From NCBI GenBank assembly GCA_028686135.1, contig JAQUCP010000007.1, positions 56,316 through 120,315 on the forward strand: 64,000 bases of DNA. Direction: 5' to 3'. Positions 1 to 8,699 of the stretch are shown piece after piece; the first letter of the stretch is position 1, and the number at the start of each line of letters is the position of its first letter. This DNA is from UBA12481 sp012523435. GTDB lineage: Bacteria; Bacteroidota; Bacteroidia; Bacteroidales; UBA12481. A program made the translations under genes and the position numbers. The notes beneath the pieces were generated by a model, which saw only the letters and a list, made by a program, of their open reading frames with translations, had not been told where the DNA came from and ran no database searches.

Positions 1-46
1 TGATCTGAATCTGCCTGGTTCAATGTTTAATTAATTTCATTCAGCT

Positions 47-202
47 ATGTCGTTTTGGCGGGTACTGATCTCGATCCTTTTTCCTCCTCTGGCGGTCATC
101 GACCAGGGTTGTGGTTCTATCTTAATCGTCTTTCTACTGACACTTGCCGGATGGGTACCCGGGGTGATAGCCGCCCTTGTAATTCTAAATCGTAGATTAT
201 GA
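47..202 (+). CDS. YqaE/Pmp3 family small membrane protein
   Basis: Encodes 51 residues (MSFWRVLISILFPPLAV...). Two hydrophobic segments (about 5-18 and 25-47) flank a short polar turn with Asp-Gln-Gly-Cys-Gly, the arrangement of the Pmp3/YqaE proteolipid family, small inner-membrane proteins linked in yeast and plants to salt stress and membrane potential. Its role in bacteria is not well defined. The stop codon TGA overlaps the ATG of dtd (ATGA, 199-202), so it is probably translationally coupled to that gene. The family call rests on length, the two-helix layout and the FPPLAV motif. Confidence 0.8.
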   Translation: MSFWRVLISILFPPLAVIDQGCGSILIVFLLTLAGWVPGVIAALVILNRRL

Positions 203-651
203 GAGCTTTAGTTCAACGAGTCAAAGAGGCTTCTGTCACGATTAGCGGGGTGCAGAGGGCATCGGTAGGGCAGGGGCTTTTGGTGCTCATCGGTATTGAA
301 GCATCAGATGATCAGGAGGATATTCAGTGGCTCGCGAATAAGATTGTCGGTTTACGTGTTTTTGACGATGAGTTTGGTGTGATGAACTTGAGTGTCAAAG
401 ACATCAAAGGGGAGATCCTGGCTGTATCTCAATTCACCCTCCACGCCCGCATCAAGAAGGGATTCCGGCCCTCATACATCGATGCTGCTCCACCAGCCAT
501 CAGTGTTCCGATCTACGAACAATTTGTTATTCAGCTGGAAAAAGAACTAGGGAAACCCATCCCAACCGGGGAGTTTGGTGCCATGATGGATGTGGCGCTG
601 ATAAACGACGGACCCGTTACCATCTGGATCGATTCAAAGAACAGAATATGA
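199..651 (+). CDS. dtd: D-aminoacyl-tRNA deacylase
   Basis: Hydrolyses D-amino acids (and glycine mischarged on tRNA-Ala) from tRNA, a cytoplasmic proofreading enzyme. The 150-residue length is standard. It begins MRALVQRV and has both hallmark motifs: SQFTL at residues 77-81 and GPVT at 138-141, which together form the active site across the dimer interface, plus the conserved TGxFGAxM stretch at 123-130. It overlaps the Pmp3-like gene upstream and the MazG-like gene downstream, each by an ATGA junction, so the three are very likely one transcript. Nothing unusual is seen. Confidence 0.97.
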   Translation: MRALVQRVKEASVTISGVQRASVGQGLLVLIGIEASDDQEDIQWLANKIVGLRVFDDEFGVMNLSVKDIKGEILAVSQFTLHARIKKGFRPSYIDAAPPAISVPIYEQFVIQLEKELGKPIPTGEFGAMMDVALINDGPVTIWIDSKNRI

Positions 652-986
652 CCATAAAAGAAGCTCAAGATACTATTGATCAATGGATTAAGACGTATGG
701 CGTACGCTATTTCTCCGAACTGACCAATATGGCGGTTTTAACCGAAGAGGTAGGAGAGCTAGCCAGGATCATGGCCAGGCGCTACGGCGACCAATCGGAA
801 AAAGAGAGCGATCGTAATGGAGACCTTGGAGATGAGATGGCCGATGTTCTCTGGGTGCTGATCTGCTTAGCCAATCAGACCGGGGTTGATCTGACGGCAG
901 CACTGGAGGAAAACATCAAAAAGAAAACTCTGCGTGATTCTGAAAGACATCGCAATAATCAAAAACTGACCCATGATAACGACTGA
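648..986 (+). CDS. MazG-like nucleotide pyrophosphohydrolase
   Basis: A 112-residue protein of the all-alpha NTP pyrophosphatase superfamily, which hydrolyses (d)NTPs to monophosphates and pyrophosphate and may clear non-canonical nucleotides. The metal-binding EExxE motif is visible as EEVGE at residues 33-37, and the second ExxD motif lies in DEMADVLW near 62-69. It is a single MazG domain, much shorter than E. coli MazG, which has two. It overlaps dtd by ATGA and deoC by 14 bases. The actual substrate cannot be read from sequence. Confidence 0.9.
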   Translation: MTIKEAQDTIDQWIKTYGVRYFSELTNMAVLTEEVGELARIMARRYGDQSEKESDRNGDLGDEMADVLWVLICLANQTGVDLTAALEENIKKKTLRDSERHRNNQKLTHDND

Positions 987-1854
987 TTACTATCAAAACG
1001 AATATGGCCTGGGTGAAGATGAGCAGCAGACTGCCTTGCGAGTAGGCCAAATCATAGATTCTATTTCGGCAGAAAAACCTAGCCCAGAACTTTTAAACCT
1101 GCTATTTGGACTCCTTGATCTGACCAGCCTGAACACCAATGACAACACCAATACGGCCAGGCGGCTCTGCGGGCAACTGAATGAATTTCCCGACCGATTT
1201 CCCGGAATAGCCCAGGTTGCTGCTGTCTGTATCTATCCGACCCTCGTGGAAGAGATTAACAAAACACTCACTAACAAGGCAGTAAAACTTGCCTGCGTAG
1301 GTGCGGGATTTCCGTCATCCCAAACCTTTCTGTCGGTCAAGCTGGCCGAGTGTGAACTTCTCATGAAAAAGGGAGCTGAGGAAATTGATGTGGTTATTTC
1401 CGTTGGAGAGCTCATGGCCGGTAATATTGAGCAGGTCATGAATGAGCTCCTGTTGATCCGAGAGGTTACACAAAGTGTCACCCTCAAAGTGATTCTGGAA
1501 ACCGGCCTGCTAAATAATCCTTCCATGATCAGGTTGGCCAGCCTGATCGCCATGGAGGCCGGTGCCAACTTTATTAAAACTAGTACAGGAAAAACAGCTG
1601 TTTCGGCTACCCCCGAAGCCGCTTACACCATGGCTTGCGCGATTCGCGATTTCTACCACCGCACGGAGCGAAAAGTTGGAATAAAAGTGGCAGGAGGCGT
1701 CTCGGATATTCAGAGCGCACTTATTTATCATGCTGTGGTTGAGGATGTTCTAGGAGGCGACTGGCTGAATCCCAAACTTTTCCGAATTGGAACCAGTCGG
1801 CTGGCAAATCATCTGCTCGGAGCTATCAAGGGGTCAACGGTTAGCTATTTCTAG
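973..1854 (+). CDS. deoC: Deoxyribose-phosphate aldolase
   Basis: Cleaves 2-deoxyribose-5-phosphate to glyceraldehyde-3-phosphate and acetaldehyde in deoxynucleoside catabolism. At 293 residues it is a long-form class I aldolase. The Schiff-base lysine is in KTSTGK (residues 202-207), the proton-relay lysine in GIKVAGGV (about 237-244), and the active-site Asp in EEIDVVISVG (about 137-146). LKVILE (171-176) is also conserved. The start at 973 overlaps the MazG-like gene by 14 bases, and the frame continues with no better downstream start before the family homology begins. It is last in the four-gene overlapping set. Confidence 0.96.
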   Translation: MITTDYYQNEYGLGEDEQQTALRVGQIIDSISAEKPSPELLNLLFGLLDLTSLNTNDNTNTARRLCGQLNEFPDRFPGIAQVAAVCIYPTLVEEINKTLTNKAVKLACVGAGFPSSQTFLSVKLAECELLMKKGAEEIDVVISVGELMAGNIEQVMNELLLIREVTQSVTLKVILETGLLNNPSMIRLASLIAMEAGANFIKTSTGKTAVSATPEAAYTMACAIRDFYHRTERKVGIKVAGGVSDIQSALIYHAVVEDVLGGDWLNPKLFRIGTSRLANHLLGAIKGSTVSYF

Positions 1855-1900
1855 CCAGGATATCATCAACATCATCACCCTGAGGTGTTATTAAGCAGGG

Positions 1901-1924
1901 TATATGCATGAAAATATGCATATA
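1901..1924. promoter_or_regulatory. Perfect inverted repeat, probable ArsR-family operator
   Basis: TATATGCAT (1901-1909), a 6-base spacer, then ATGCATATA (1916-1924): a perfect 9-bp inverted repeat 27 bases ahead of the ArsR-type gene. A further partial copy, TTCGCATAA, follows at about 1925-1933. ArsR/SmtB dimers bind AT-rich interrupted palindromes that overlap their own promoters, so autoregulation is the natural reading. This assignment is inferred from position and symmetry. Confidence 0.6.
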
Positions 1925-1951
1925 TTCGCATAAACTTTAATATCTGAGTTA

Positions 1952-2254
1952 ATGAGTCTTCTGGATTTAAAACCTGAACAATTGGACAGAGCTGCCAGCA
2001 TGTTGAAAGCAATTGCTCATCCTGTGAGGATATCGATTCTGAATTTGCTTGAAGATGAAGGAAAGCTAACCGTTACCGAAATCCATAGCAGGCTTAAAAT
2101 CGAACAATCAACCGCTTCACATCATCTTGGTATTCTCAAGGACAAGGATGTTCTGATGAGTAAAAGAGAGGGGAAGAACACCTTGTATTCACTAAAGAAT
2201 GATCATTTAAGTGAACTTGTCAAATGCATAAACAAGTGTTCCTGTAATCATTAA
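1952..2254 (+). CDS. ArsR/SmtB-family winged-helix transcriptional regulator
   Basis: A 100-residue regulator. The winged helix-turn-helix spans about residues 15-80, with the characteristic AIAHPVRISILNLL entry helix and the recognition segment EQSTASHHLGILKD. The CVC metal site of the arsenic/cadmium sensors is absent from the recognition region (it reads IHSRLKIEQST). The C-terminus is Cys-rich instead: Cys92, Cys96, Cys98 and a final His100, which could be a metal or redox sensor site (inference). A perfect palindrome lies just upstream. It is followed 5 bases later by queD, so the two may be co-transcribed, but no regulatory link to queuosine is implied. Confidence 0.9.
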   Translation: MSLLDLKPEQLDRAASMLKAIAHPVRISILNLLEDEGKLTVTEIHSRLKIEQSTASHHLGILKDKDVLMSKREGKNTLYSLKNDHLSELVKCINKCSCNH

Positions 2255-2259
2255 ACACC

Positions 2260-2700
2260 ATGGCCAAAGTACGTGTAACCAAAATATTCCGCTTCGAGAT
2301 GGCTCATGCTCTCTGGGGCTATGATGGATTATGCAGGAGTGTACACGGGCACTCTTATATCCTGAAGATCACTGTTTCAGGTACTCCGATCGAAGATCCC
2401 AACAATATCAAACTGGGTATGGTGATGGATTTTGGAGACCTCAAACGCTTGGTACACAAGTATATCGTCGATGTGTATGATCATAGCCTGGTGCTCAGTA
2501 AACGTGCACCGGTTGAGCTGATTGAACAGATTCCCGAAATGTTTGAACGAAGGATCTGGGTTGATTTTCAACCTACTGCCGAAAACCTTGTGCTTTATTA
2601 TGCCAGTCTGTTGAAAGACAAGTTTCCGGAAGGAATCACGCTGGAAACGGTTAGGCTTTACGAAACAGCCAACAGCTACGCCGAATGGCAGGCTGAATAA
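2260..2700 (+). CDS. queD: 6-carboxy-5,6,7,8-tetrahydropterin synthase (QueD-like)
   Basis: Converts 7,8-dihydroneopterin triphosphate to 6-carboxytetrahydropterin, the second step of queuosine/7-deazaguanine synthesis. The 146-residue protein carries the zinc ligands His16, His29 and His31 (CRSVHGHSY), catalytic Cys25, the Asp73/His75 pair (VYDHSLVL) and a C-terminal substrate-binding Glu135 (RLYETANSY). MVMDFGDLK (about 54-62) is the family signature. It belongs to the PTPS family, and the CxxxHGH spacing fits QueD rather than eukaryotic PTPS. queC, queE and queF are not in the window. No preQ1 riboswitch can be present in the 5-base gap upstream. Confidence 0.92.
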   Translation: MAKVRVTKIFRFEMAHALWGYDGLCRSVHGHSYILKITVSGTPIEDPNNIKLGMVMDFGDLKRLVHKYIVDVYDHSLVLSKRAPVELIEQIPEMFERRIWVDFQPTAENLVLYYASLLKDKFPEGITLETVRLYETANSYAEWQAE

Positions 2701-2768
2701 TTTTTCAGAGGCCTACGACGAACCCAGAAGGAACTGGCGAAACAAATCGAAAAAAATTGAATAACAGT

Positions 2769-5555
2769 ATGGCGGAAGAGAAACGATTATTCCTCCTCGA
2801 CGCGTATGCGCTGGTTTACCGGTCCTATTACGCATTCATCAAAAATCCTCGTATCAACTCCAAGGGACTAAACACTTCTGCAGTTTTTGGGTTTACCCTC
2901 ACCCTGGATGAACTGATCCGGAAGGAAAACCCCAGCCACATCGCGGTGGTATTTGATACCCATGCTCCAACCTTCCGGCATATTTTGTACGAAGACTATA
3001 AAGCCAATCGGCCACCTATGCCGGAAGATCTGAGAACTTCGATTCCCTTGATCAAACGCTTAATTGAGGCCTACCGCATCAAAATCATTGAAAAAGACGG
3101 ATACGAAGCCGATGATGTAATCGGAACCCTGGCAAAAAAAGCTGAAAAAGAGGGCTTTACCGTGTATATGATCACCCCTGACAAGGATTTTGCCCAGCTG
3201 GTCAATGAGAAAATCCTGATGATGAAACCCCGGCGATCGGGAAATGATGTTGAAATTCTCGGTCCGGCCGAGGTTTGTCAGACTTTTGATATCGAGCGAC
3301 CGCTACAGGTGATTGATATCCTAGCCCTAATGGGAGATACTTCCGATAATGTGCCGGGAGCTCCTGGAATTGGCCCGAAAAGCGCTGCCAACCTGATCCG
3401 GCAGTTTGGTTCTGTTGATGGGGTCTATCAAAACCTCGACAAACTGAAAGGGAAACAGAAGGACTCATTAAAAGAATCTCACGATAAAGTGCTGATGTCG
3501 AGAGAATTAGTAACTATCTGCACCGAAGCTCCTGTGGAATTCAAAGCTCAGGATCTGGTCAGAAACTATCCCGACGAACGTGCCCTAAAGAGTCTGTTCG
3601 AAGAGCTGGAGTTCAGAAATCTGATGACACGAATCCTGAACCGTGAACCAGATCCTTCCCTCTTCACGGAAAAAGACCCTCCTGCCAGTCAGGGTATGCT
3701 GTTCGACGTACCACCGTCATCAGTCGCTGAAAAAGGAAAATCTAACTTATCAGATTCTGACCATCGTTACCGACTATTGACCACTCTTGAGCAGGTTAAG
3801 AGCCTCGCAGATGAACTCGCTTCGGTTACCGAACTCGCTTTTGATACTGAAACCACCGGTCTCGACCCGCTCGAAGCCGAGTTGGTCGGACTGGCCTTGT
3901 CATGGAAAGCTGGCGAGGCGGTGTACTTGTTATTCCCCGACGACCGGCAGGCTGCCAAACAACTGCTGGCACCTGTCAAACCTATCCTGGAAAACCAGCA
4001 GATCAGGAAGATCGGACAGAACATCAAGTACGATTATCATATCCTTTACCAATATGGCGTAGAGGTTCAAGGGCCCCTGTTCGACACGATGGTGGCTCAC
4101 TACCTAATCAATCCCGATGAACGGCATAATCTTAACCTGCTGGCGGACAAATACCTCGGCTATCAGATGCTCCCCATCGAGGAGCTGATCGGAGAGAAGG
4201 GCAAGGATCAGCGGAGCATGCGAACCGTTGATCCTGAATTGCAAAAGGAGTATGCCGGAGAGGATGCTGATATCACGTTCCGCCTGAAGCCACTGCTTGA
4301 AAAAGAGCTGGAACAGTTTGGCCTGCAGGATCTGTTCAATGAGGTAGAGATGCCCCTAGTAACCGTGCTTGCTGATATGGAACGGGCAGGTATCAGACTT
4401 GATTCCCTTTCGCTGGCTGATATTTCACTCGGCCTATCGGAGGAGATTCAAACCCTCGAAAGGGATATCACAGAGTTGGCCGGACTATCCTTCAACCTGG
4501 CCTCGCCTAAACAATTGGGCGAAGTGCTATTCGATCATCTGAAAATCGACACCCAAGCACGACGCACCCGCACCGGACAATACTCGACTAGCGAGGAGGT
4601 GCTGGCCAAGCTATCCAACAAACACCCGATTATCAACAAAATACTGGAATTTAGAGGGTTAACAAAACTGTTGAACACCTATATTGACACCTTGCCTGGG
4701 CTGGTCAGACCAGATACCGGAAAGATTCATAGCAGCTTCAATCAGACCATCACGGCTACCGGCCGGTTGAGTTCCATCAATCCCAACCTCCAGAATATTC
4801 CGATACGCGAGGAGCGGGGCAGGGAAATCAGAAAAGCTTTTGTGGCAAGCGATGGAGATCGGCTGATGTTATCGGCTGATTACTCTCAGATTGAACTTAG
4901 AGTGATGGCTCATTTTAGCGAGGATGTCAATATGATCGCCGCTTTCAATCGGGAAGAGGATATCCATACTGCCACTGCTGCGTTGATTTATCATGTCAAA
5001 CCGGAAAAAGTAACGCGAGAGATGAGGTCCAAGGCTAAGATGGCCAATTTTGGCATTATTTACGGCATTTCAAGCTTCGGCTTGTCCCAGCGGTTAAACA
5101 TATCCAGATCGGAAGCAAAGGAGCTAATTGACGGTTATTTTAAATCCTATCCGGGTGTTAAGGCTTACATGGATCACAGTATCCGGCTGGCGAGAGATCA
5201 TGGTTATGTGCTTACGCTGCTCGGGCGGAGAAGGTATCTGCCGGACATCGCATCAGAAAATGCCATAGTTCGGGGTAATGCCGAGCGCAATGCCATCAAC
5301 TCTCCAATCCAGGGTTCGGCTGCTGATATCATTAAGATCGCCATGGTAAAAATCCACCAGGAGCTCAGAAAGCGGAACCTTCGCAGCCGGATGGTTCTTC
5401 AGGTTCATGACGAATTGAATTTTGATGTATTTAATCCTGAATTACAGGATGTTAAAGATATTGTCCGATTTGAAATGGAGCGGGCGGTACGGCTGCGTGT
5501 TCCGCTTCGTGTGGAGATGGGAACTGGCAGGAACTGGTTGGAGGCTCATGGATGA
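2769..5555 (+). CDS. polA: DNA polymerase I
   Basis: Repair and Okazaki-fragment-processing polymerase of about 928 residues. Three domains are visible: the 5' flap nuclease (about 1-290, starting LFLLDAYALVYRSYYAF, with ADDVIGTLA and GDTSDNVPG), the 3'-5' proofreading domain (FDTETTGLDP near residue 358, so the catalytic DxE is intact), and the polymerase domain (DYSQIELRVMAH near 704, RSKAKMANFGIIYG O-helix, VHDEL near 879). The frame opens at a TTG at 2757, but ATG 2769 gives the natural family start (MAEEKRLFLLDAY). The O-helix has Phe, as in E. coli. Its stop overlaps the mobA start (ATGA). Confidence 0.97.
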   Translation: MAEEKRLFLLDAYALVYRSYYAFIKNPRINSKGLNTSAVFGFTLTLDELIRKENPSHIAVVFDTHAPTFRHILYEDYKANRPPMPEDLRTSIPLIKRLIEAYRIKIIEKDGYEADDVIGTLAKKAEKEGFTVYMITPDKDFAQLVNEKILMMKPRRSGNDVEILGPAEVCQTFDIERPLQVIDILALMGDTSDNVPGAPGIGPKSAANLIRQFGSVDGVYQNLDKLKGKQKDSLKESHDKVLMSRELVTICTEAPVEFKAQDLVRNYPDERALKSLFEELEFRNLMTRILNREPDPSLFTEKDPPASQGMLFDVPPSSVAEKGKSNLSDSDHRYRLLTTLEQVKSLADELASVTELAFDTETTGLDPLEAELVGLALSWKAGEAVYLLFPDDRQAAKQLLAPVKPILENQQIRKIGQNIKYDYHILYQYGVEVQGPLFDTMVAHYLINPDERHNLNLLADKYLGYQMLPIEELIGEKGKDQRSMRTVDPELQKEYAGEDADITFRLKPLLEKELEQFGLQDLFNEVEMPLVTVLADMERAGIRLDSLSLADISLGLSEEIQTLERDITELAGLSFNLASPKQLGEVLFDHLKIDTQARRTRTGQYSTSEEVLAKLSNKHPIINKILEFRGLTKLLNTYIDTLPGLVRPDTGKIHSSFNQTITATGRLSSINPNLQNIPIREERGREIRKAFVASDGDRLMLSADYSQIELRVMAHFSEDVNMIAAFNREEDIHTATAALIYHVKPEKVTREMRSKAKMANFGIIYGISSFGLSQRLNISRSEAKELIDGYFKSYPGVKAYMDHSIRLARDHGYVLTLLGRRRYLPDIASENAIVRGNAERNAINSPIQGSAADIIKIAMVKIHQELRKRNLRSRMVLQVHDELNFDVFNPELQDVKDIVRFEMERAVRLRVPLRVEMGTGRNWLEAHG

Positions 5556-6115
5556 TGATGGAACAGGTGACCGGCATCATTTTAGCTGGTGGGGCTGCCA
5601 GTCGGATGGGACAGCCAAAACCGTTTATTCGTTGGAAAGGCAAATTGCTGATTGAATGGGTTTTCGAAGCTATTAAGCCCGTTTGCAGCAACATTATAAT
5701 CGTAGCCAACCAGGGAGATTTCAGCTTTCTTGGGGCCACGGTTGTTCCCGACAATTTCCCCCGACAGGGGCCAGCGTCGGGCATCGAGGCGGGGCTGACC
5801 GCAATGCACACAACCCAAGCAGTGGTGGTGTCGTGCGATACGCCGAATCTTCCTGCTGCACTATTTGAGCATCTCCTGAAACAACATGGAAATTACGAGG
5901 TTACAATTGCCTCGCACGAAGGCATCACAGAACCATTGATCGGGATTTACGCGAAAGAGACGTTAGAACGGTTTCGTTCGGCGCTGGTAGCCGGCGATCC
6001 TCATCCGCCCCGGATCATCCGCAGCTGTAAATGGCAGGCGGTGGCGATCAGTGCGGCGAACAACTTTTTCGCCCCCGATTTGTTTCTAAATTTGAACACC
6101 CCAAACGATTTATGA
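5552..6115 (+). CDS. mobA: Molybdenum cofactor guanylyltransferase
   Basis: Transfers GMP from GTP to molybdopterin to give the Mo-MGD cofactor. The 187-residue Rossmann-like nucleotidyltransferase has the signature LAGGAASRMGQPK (residues 11-23), whose Arg and Lys bind the nucleotide, and a DNFPRQGPASGI segment matching the GPLaGi motif. Three Met codons in a row start the gene; the first overlaps the polA stop by ATGA. It leads a run mobA-moaD-moaE with gaps of 4 and -4 bases. A MobA-like protein of other specificity (MocA type) is possible but less likely beside moaD/moaE. Confidence 0.9.
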   Translation: MMMEQVTGIILAGGAASRMGQPKPFIRWKGKLLIEWVFEAIKPVCSNIIIVANQGDFSFLGATVVPDNFPRQGPASGIEAGLTAMHTTQAVVVSCDTPNLPAALFEHLLKQHGNYEVTIASHEGITEPLIGIYAKETLERFRSALVAGDPHPPRIIRSCKWQAVAISAANNFFAPDLFLNLNTPNDL

Positions 6116-6119
6116 CACC

Positions 6120-6356
6120 ATGCCCAAGGTAACTCTGCTCTATTTCGGATCTATCCGGGATATCACCGGACTGGCATCGGAGCAAACTGTTGCTCCCGCC
6201 ACATTAGAGGCTCTTCACCAGGAGTTACTGTTTCACTACCCATCGCTGCAGTCAGCTCATTATCGTTACTCGGTAAATGAAACGCTGATTACGGGTGATC
6301 ACCAGCTGGCCGATGGTGATGTGATTGCTTTATTGCCACCGTTTGCCGGAGGATGA
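6120..6356 (+). CDS. moaD: Molybdopterin synthase sulfur carrier subunit
   Basis: A 78-residue ubiquitin-fold protein ending in the required Gly-Gly (LPPFAGG). The C-terminal glycine is adenylated and thiocarboxylated by MoeB, and the sulfur is passed to precursor Z by the MoaD-MoaE complex. The beta-grasp pattern (KVTLLYFGSIRDITG ... DGDVIALLPPFAGG) is clear. Its TGA overlaps the moaE start (ATGA), the usual partner arrangement. The earlier steps (moaA, moaC) and moeA/moeB are outside the window. Confidence 0.93.
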   Translation: MPKVTLLYFGSIRDITGLASEQTVAPATLEALHQELLFHYPSLQSAHYRYSVNETLITGDHQLADGDVIALLPPFAGG

Positions 6357-6793
6357 ATAAAATGAATCAAACGATTAAATTAATTGATGGGCCGATTGGT
6401 AATGAGGCCATTAACACGGAGATCTTTCAAACAAGTGAAGACACGCAAAATGGAGCTTATGCGCTGTTTATCGGACGAGTCAGAGCTGATGATGAGGAAC
6501 CTTCACCCGTGGAGGCGATTGAGTATTCAGCCTATCCGGAAATGGTAGCGAAAGTCATGGGTGAATTAAGCGAAGAGCTGTTTGGTCACTACTCGTACCT
6601 GACGGGTTTACGGGTATTACACAGCACAGGGCGGGTGAAGGCAGGGGAGGTGTCTCTTTTGGTGATGGTAACGGGTCGTCACCGCACACAAATATTCGAA
6701 GCCCTGAGTTCTTGTGTTGAGTTGATTAAAGATCGCCTGCCGGTTTGGAAGAAAGAGCTGCTAGCTGATGGCAGTTCCCGATGGATTGAATAA
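6353..6793 (+). CDS. moaE: Molybdopterin synthase catalytic subunit
   Basis: The large subunit that converts cyclic pyranopterin monophosphate to molybdopterin with sulfur from MoaD. The 146-residue protein shows the family motifs: GAYALFIGRVR (residues 34-44), a YSAYPEMA-like segment (YSAYPEMV), HSTGRVKAGEVSLLV, and the C-terminal lysine cluster LPVWKKELLADG, where the active-site lysine lies. It overlaps moaD and ends 3 bases before the convergent S41 protease stop, leaving no room for a separate intrinsic terminator. The product feeds unidentified molybdoenzymes elsewhere. Confidence 0.94.
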   Translation: MNKMNQTIKLIDGPIGNEAINTEIFQTSEDTQNGAYALFIGRVRADDEEPSPVEAIEYSAYPEMVAKVMGELSEELFGHYSYLTGLRVLHSTGRVKAGEVSLLVMVTGRHRTQIFEALSSCVELIKDRLPVWKKELLADGSSRWIE

Positions 6794-6796
6794 AAG

Positions 6797-8443
6797 CTAT
6801 TTCCCAAGCAATTTTAGATACTCCTCTTGATTTGATAGGATCTCCACAGCTTTTGCAATTGTCTGATCATTAGGAATAACCTGCCGCGCCCGACCGCTCT
6901 GGTGATAATATCTGCTGACAATCTCTTCTTCCAGAACGGTGGTAATTTCCGGCCTAAACAGCTCCAGATCCCGATTTAGATCTCCGCTCACCACCTGTTT
7001 AATCTGGTTGACCAGTTCAGCTGATTTATCCAGAAATTTTTCGGATTCCAGCACTTTTTCGAGCTTTTCCAAGGCTTCTTCACTAGCTGTCTGATAGGTA
7101 AAGTTGTTTTCCTTAAGAAATGCTGGAAGATCTTTCCACACCGTTTCCTGCAGGTGAAACGATCCCGGCGGAAGAATAGATTCATTCAGGTTTCTGAACT
7201 TGGTTGCGAAATCGAAGAACTGTCTTTGATAAACCATTTCTGTAGCCAATGCACTTAACGTCCTGGGTTTGATTTGGATATCCGGGATTATTCCACCACC
7301 GTCCCGCACTTTTCTTCCTGCTTTTGTCGAAAATTCGGAGGTCAGTGAATCGGGGATATTCCCCACGCTGCCATCCGGTCGGCGGTTGCTATAGTCGAGA
7401 GCCTGAATACATCGTCCGCTGGGGATATAATACTTAGCTGTAGTCAGATTCAGTTTAGCTTTATAGCTCAGGTTCCGTGTTGTTTGGACCAAGCCTTTCC
7501 CGAAGGTACGCTGACCGATTATCACGCCGCGATCGAGGTCTTGCATCACTCCCGCCACAATTTCGGATGCGGAAGCGGATGCGGAGTTGACCAGGACAGC
7601 AACGGGTATTAAGGTATCGATGGGATTTGAGCGGCAGCTGTAGCTGGCCACCCATTGTCGAGCTTTTCCACGGGTGGTAACTACCTCCTGACCTCTTGGG
7701 ACGAAGATGTTAACGATTTCCACGGCTTCCATCAGCAACCCACCGGGATTACCTCTGAAATCCAATACTACGCTGGAGATTCCTTGTTCTTTCAAATCGA
7801 GGAGGGCTTCTTTAACCTCCCGACTGGCTCCTTCGGTAAAGCCGGTGATCCGGATGTACCCGGTATTATCTGTAAGAGTTTGATAATGAGCGACATTGGG
7901 GAATTTGATTTTCTCTCTGACGAGGTTCAGCGTCAGTTTTTCTCCGGAGTAAGGTCGCTCAATGGTCAGTGTTACCGGCGATCCAATTTCCCCTTTCATC
8001 TCTTCAGTAATTTCAGCAGGTTTCCGTCCGCTCACTGGCCTTCCGTTCACTTGGCGTATCAGGTCGCCAGCCCGGAGTCCGGCCTTTTGGGCTGGGGAAC
8101 CTTCGTATGGCTCGGTAACGAATATGGTGTCTCCCCGCTGGCCGATCATGGCACCTATCCCGCCATATTCGCCGGTGGTCATTAGCTGGATATCCTCGAT
8201 CCTGGATTCCGGGATATACAAGGTATAGGGATCGAGGGATTTCAGCATATGATCGATGCCCGACCGGATCAGTTTACCCGGATCGATCTCATCAACATAA
8301 TAGAGGTCTAGCTCCCGAAGCAAAGATTGTTGAATGTCAAGCTGTTTTGACCATTCGAATTCACGGTCGTGCTGGGCCGTGAAAATCAGCGGAGCGGCCA
8401 AAAGTAAAAGAATCAGTCCGACGGTTTTAAGCTTTCTTCTCAT
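6797..8443 (-). CDS. S41 family carboxy-terminal processing protease
   Basis: An exported serine protease of about 548 residues related to CtpA/Prc, which trims or degrades envelope proteins. An N-terminal hydrophobic segment (GLILLLLAAPLIF) is the signal or anchor, followed by a PDZ domain (about residues 85-165, with GGIGAMIGQ and the AGLRAGDLI carboxylate loop). The catalytic domain carries the Ser-Lys dyad: the Ser in the SASASE run and the Lys of FGKG 25 residues later, with an Asp 11 after the Ser, the same spacing as E. coli Prc. The long open frame extends up to 8626 through yidD, but ATG 8443 is the start that gives a signal peptide and lies 13 bases after the yidD stop. It ends an apparent operon DUF4271-hemD-rnpA-yidD-protease. 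Confidence 0.93.
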   Translation of the reverse strand: MRRKLKTVGLILLLLAAPLIFTAQHDREFEWSKQLDIQQSLLRELDLYYVDEIDPGKLIRSGIDHMLKSLDPYTLYIPESRIEDIQLMTTGEYGGIGAMIGQRGDTIFVTEPYEGSPAQKAGLRAGDLIRQVNGRPVSGRKPAEITEEMKGEIGSPVTLTIERPYSGEKLTLNLVREKIKFPNVAHYQTLTDNTGYIRITGFTEGASREVKEALLDLKEQGISSVVLDFRGNPGGLLMEAVEIVNIFVPRGQEVVTTRGKARQWVASYSCRSNPIDTLIPVAVLVNSASASASEIVAGVMQDLDRGVIIGQRTFGKGLVQTTRNLSYKAKLNLTTAKYYIPSGRCIQALDYSNRRPDGSVGNIPDSLTSEFSTKAGRKVRDGGGIIPDIQIKPRTLSALATEMVYQRQFFDFATKFRNLNESILPPGSFHLQETVWKDLPAFLKENNFTYQTASEEALEKLEKVLESEKFLDKSAELVNQIKQVVSGDLNRDLELFRPEITTVLEEEIVSRYYHQSGRARQVIPNDQTIAKAVEILSNQEEYLKLLGK

Positions 8444-8456
8444 TAACGTTAACTCA

Positions 8457-8699
8457 TTATGGAACAGGATCATAACCATGACCACCCCAAGGATTACAGC
8501 GGAGGATTCTTTTGATTCCAAGATAACCTCCCTTGAAAGGGCCATACTTTTTGACTGCTTCAATAAAGTAATTTGAGCAGGTAGGGACATATCGGCACGA
8601 GGATCGCAGGTGTGGTGAAATGGCACGCTGGTAAAATCTGACCAGCATGATTAGAAACCACGCCAGAATCTGTTTGATCAGATTAATTAATCGTTTCAC
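8457..8699 (-). CDS. yidD: Membrane protein insertion efficiency factor
   Basis: An 80-residue YidD protein. The family core is complete: LVRFYQRAISPHL, then the Cys motif CRYVPTCSNYFIEAVKKYG, GYLGIKRILRCNPWGGHGYDPVP at the C-terminus, and an amphipathic N-terminal helix. YidD assists YidC-dependent membrane insertion. It overlaps rnpA by 17 bases, which is the order rnpA-yidD found in most bacteria. Confidence 0.95.
   Translation of the reverse strand: MKRLINLIKQILAWFLIMLVRFYQRAISPHLRSSCRYVPTCSNYFIEAVKKYGPFKGGYLGIKRILRCNPWGGHGYDPVP

Noticed and set aside
2255..2259. preQ1 riboswitch before queD
   Set aside because: There are only 5 bases between the arsR stop and the queD start, leaving no room for an aptamer.
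6794..6796. Bidirectional terminator between moaE and the S41 protease gene
   Set aside because: The convergent stops are 3 bases apart and no stem followed by a T-run is visible.
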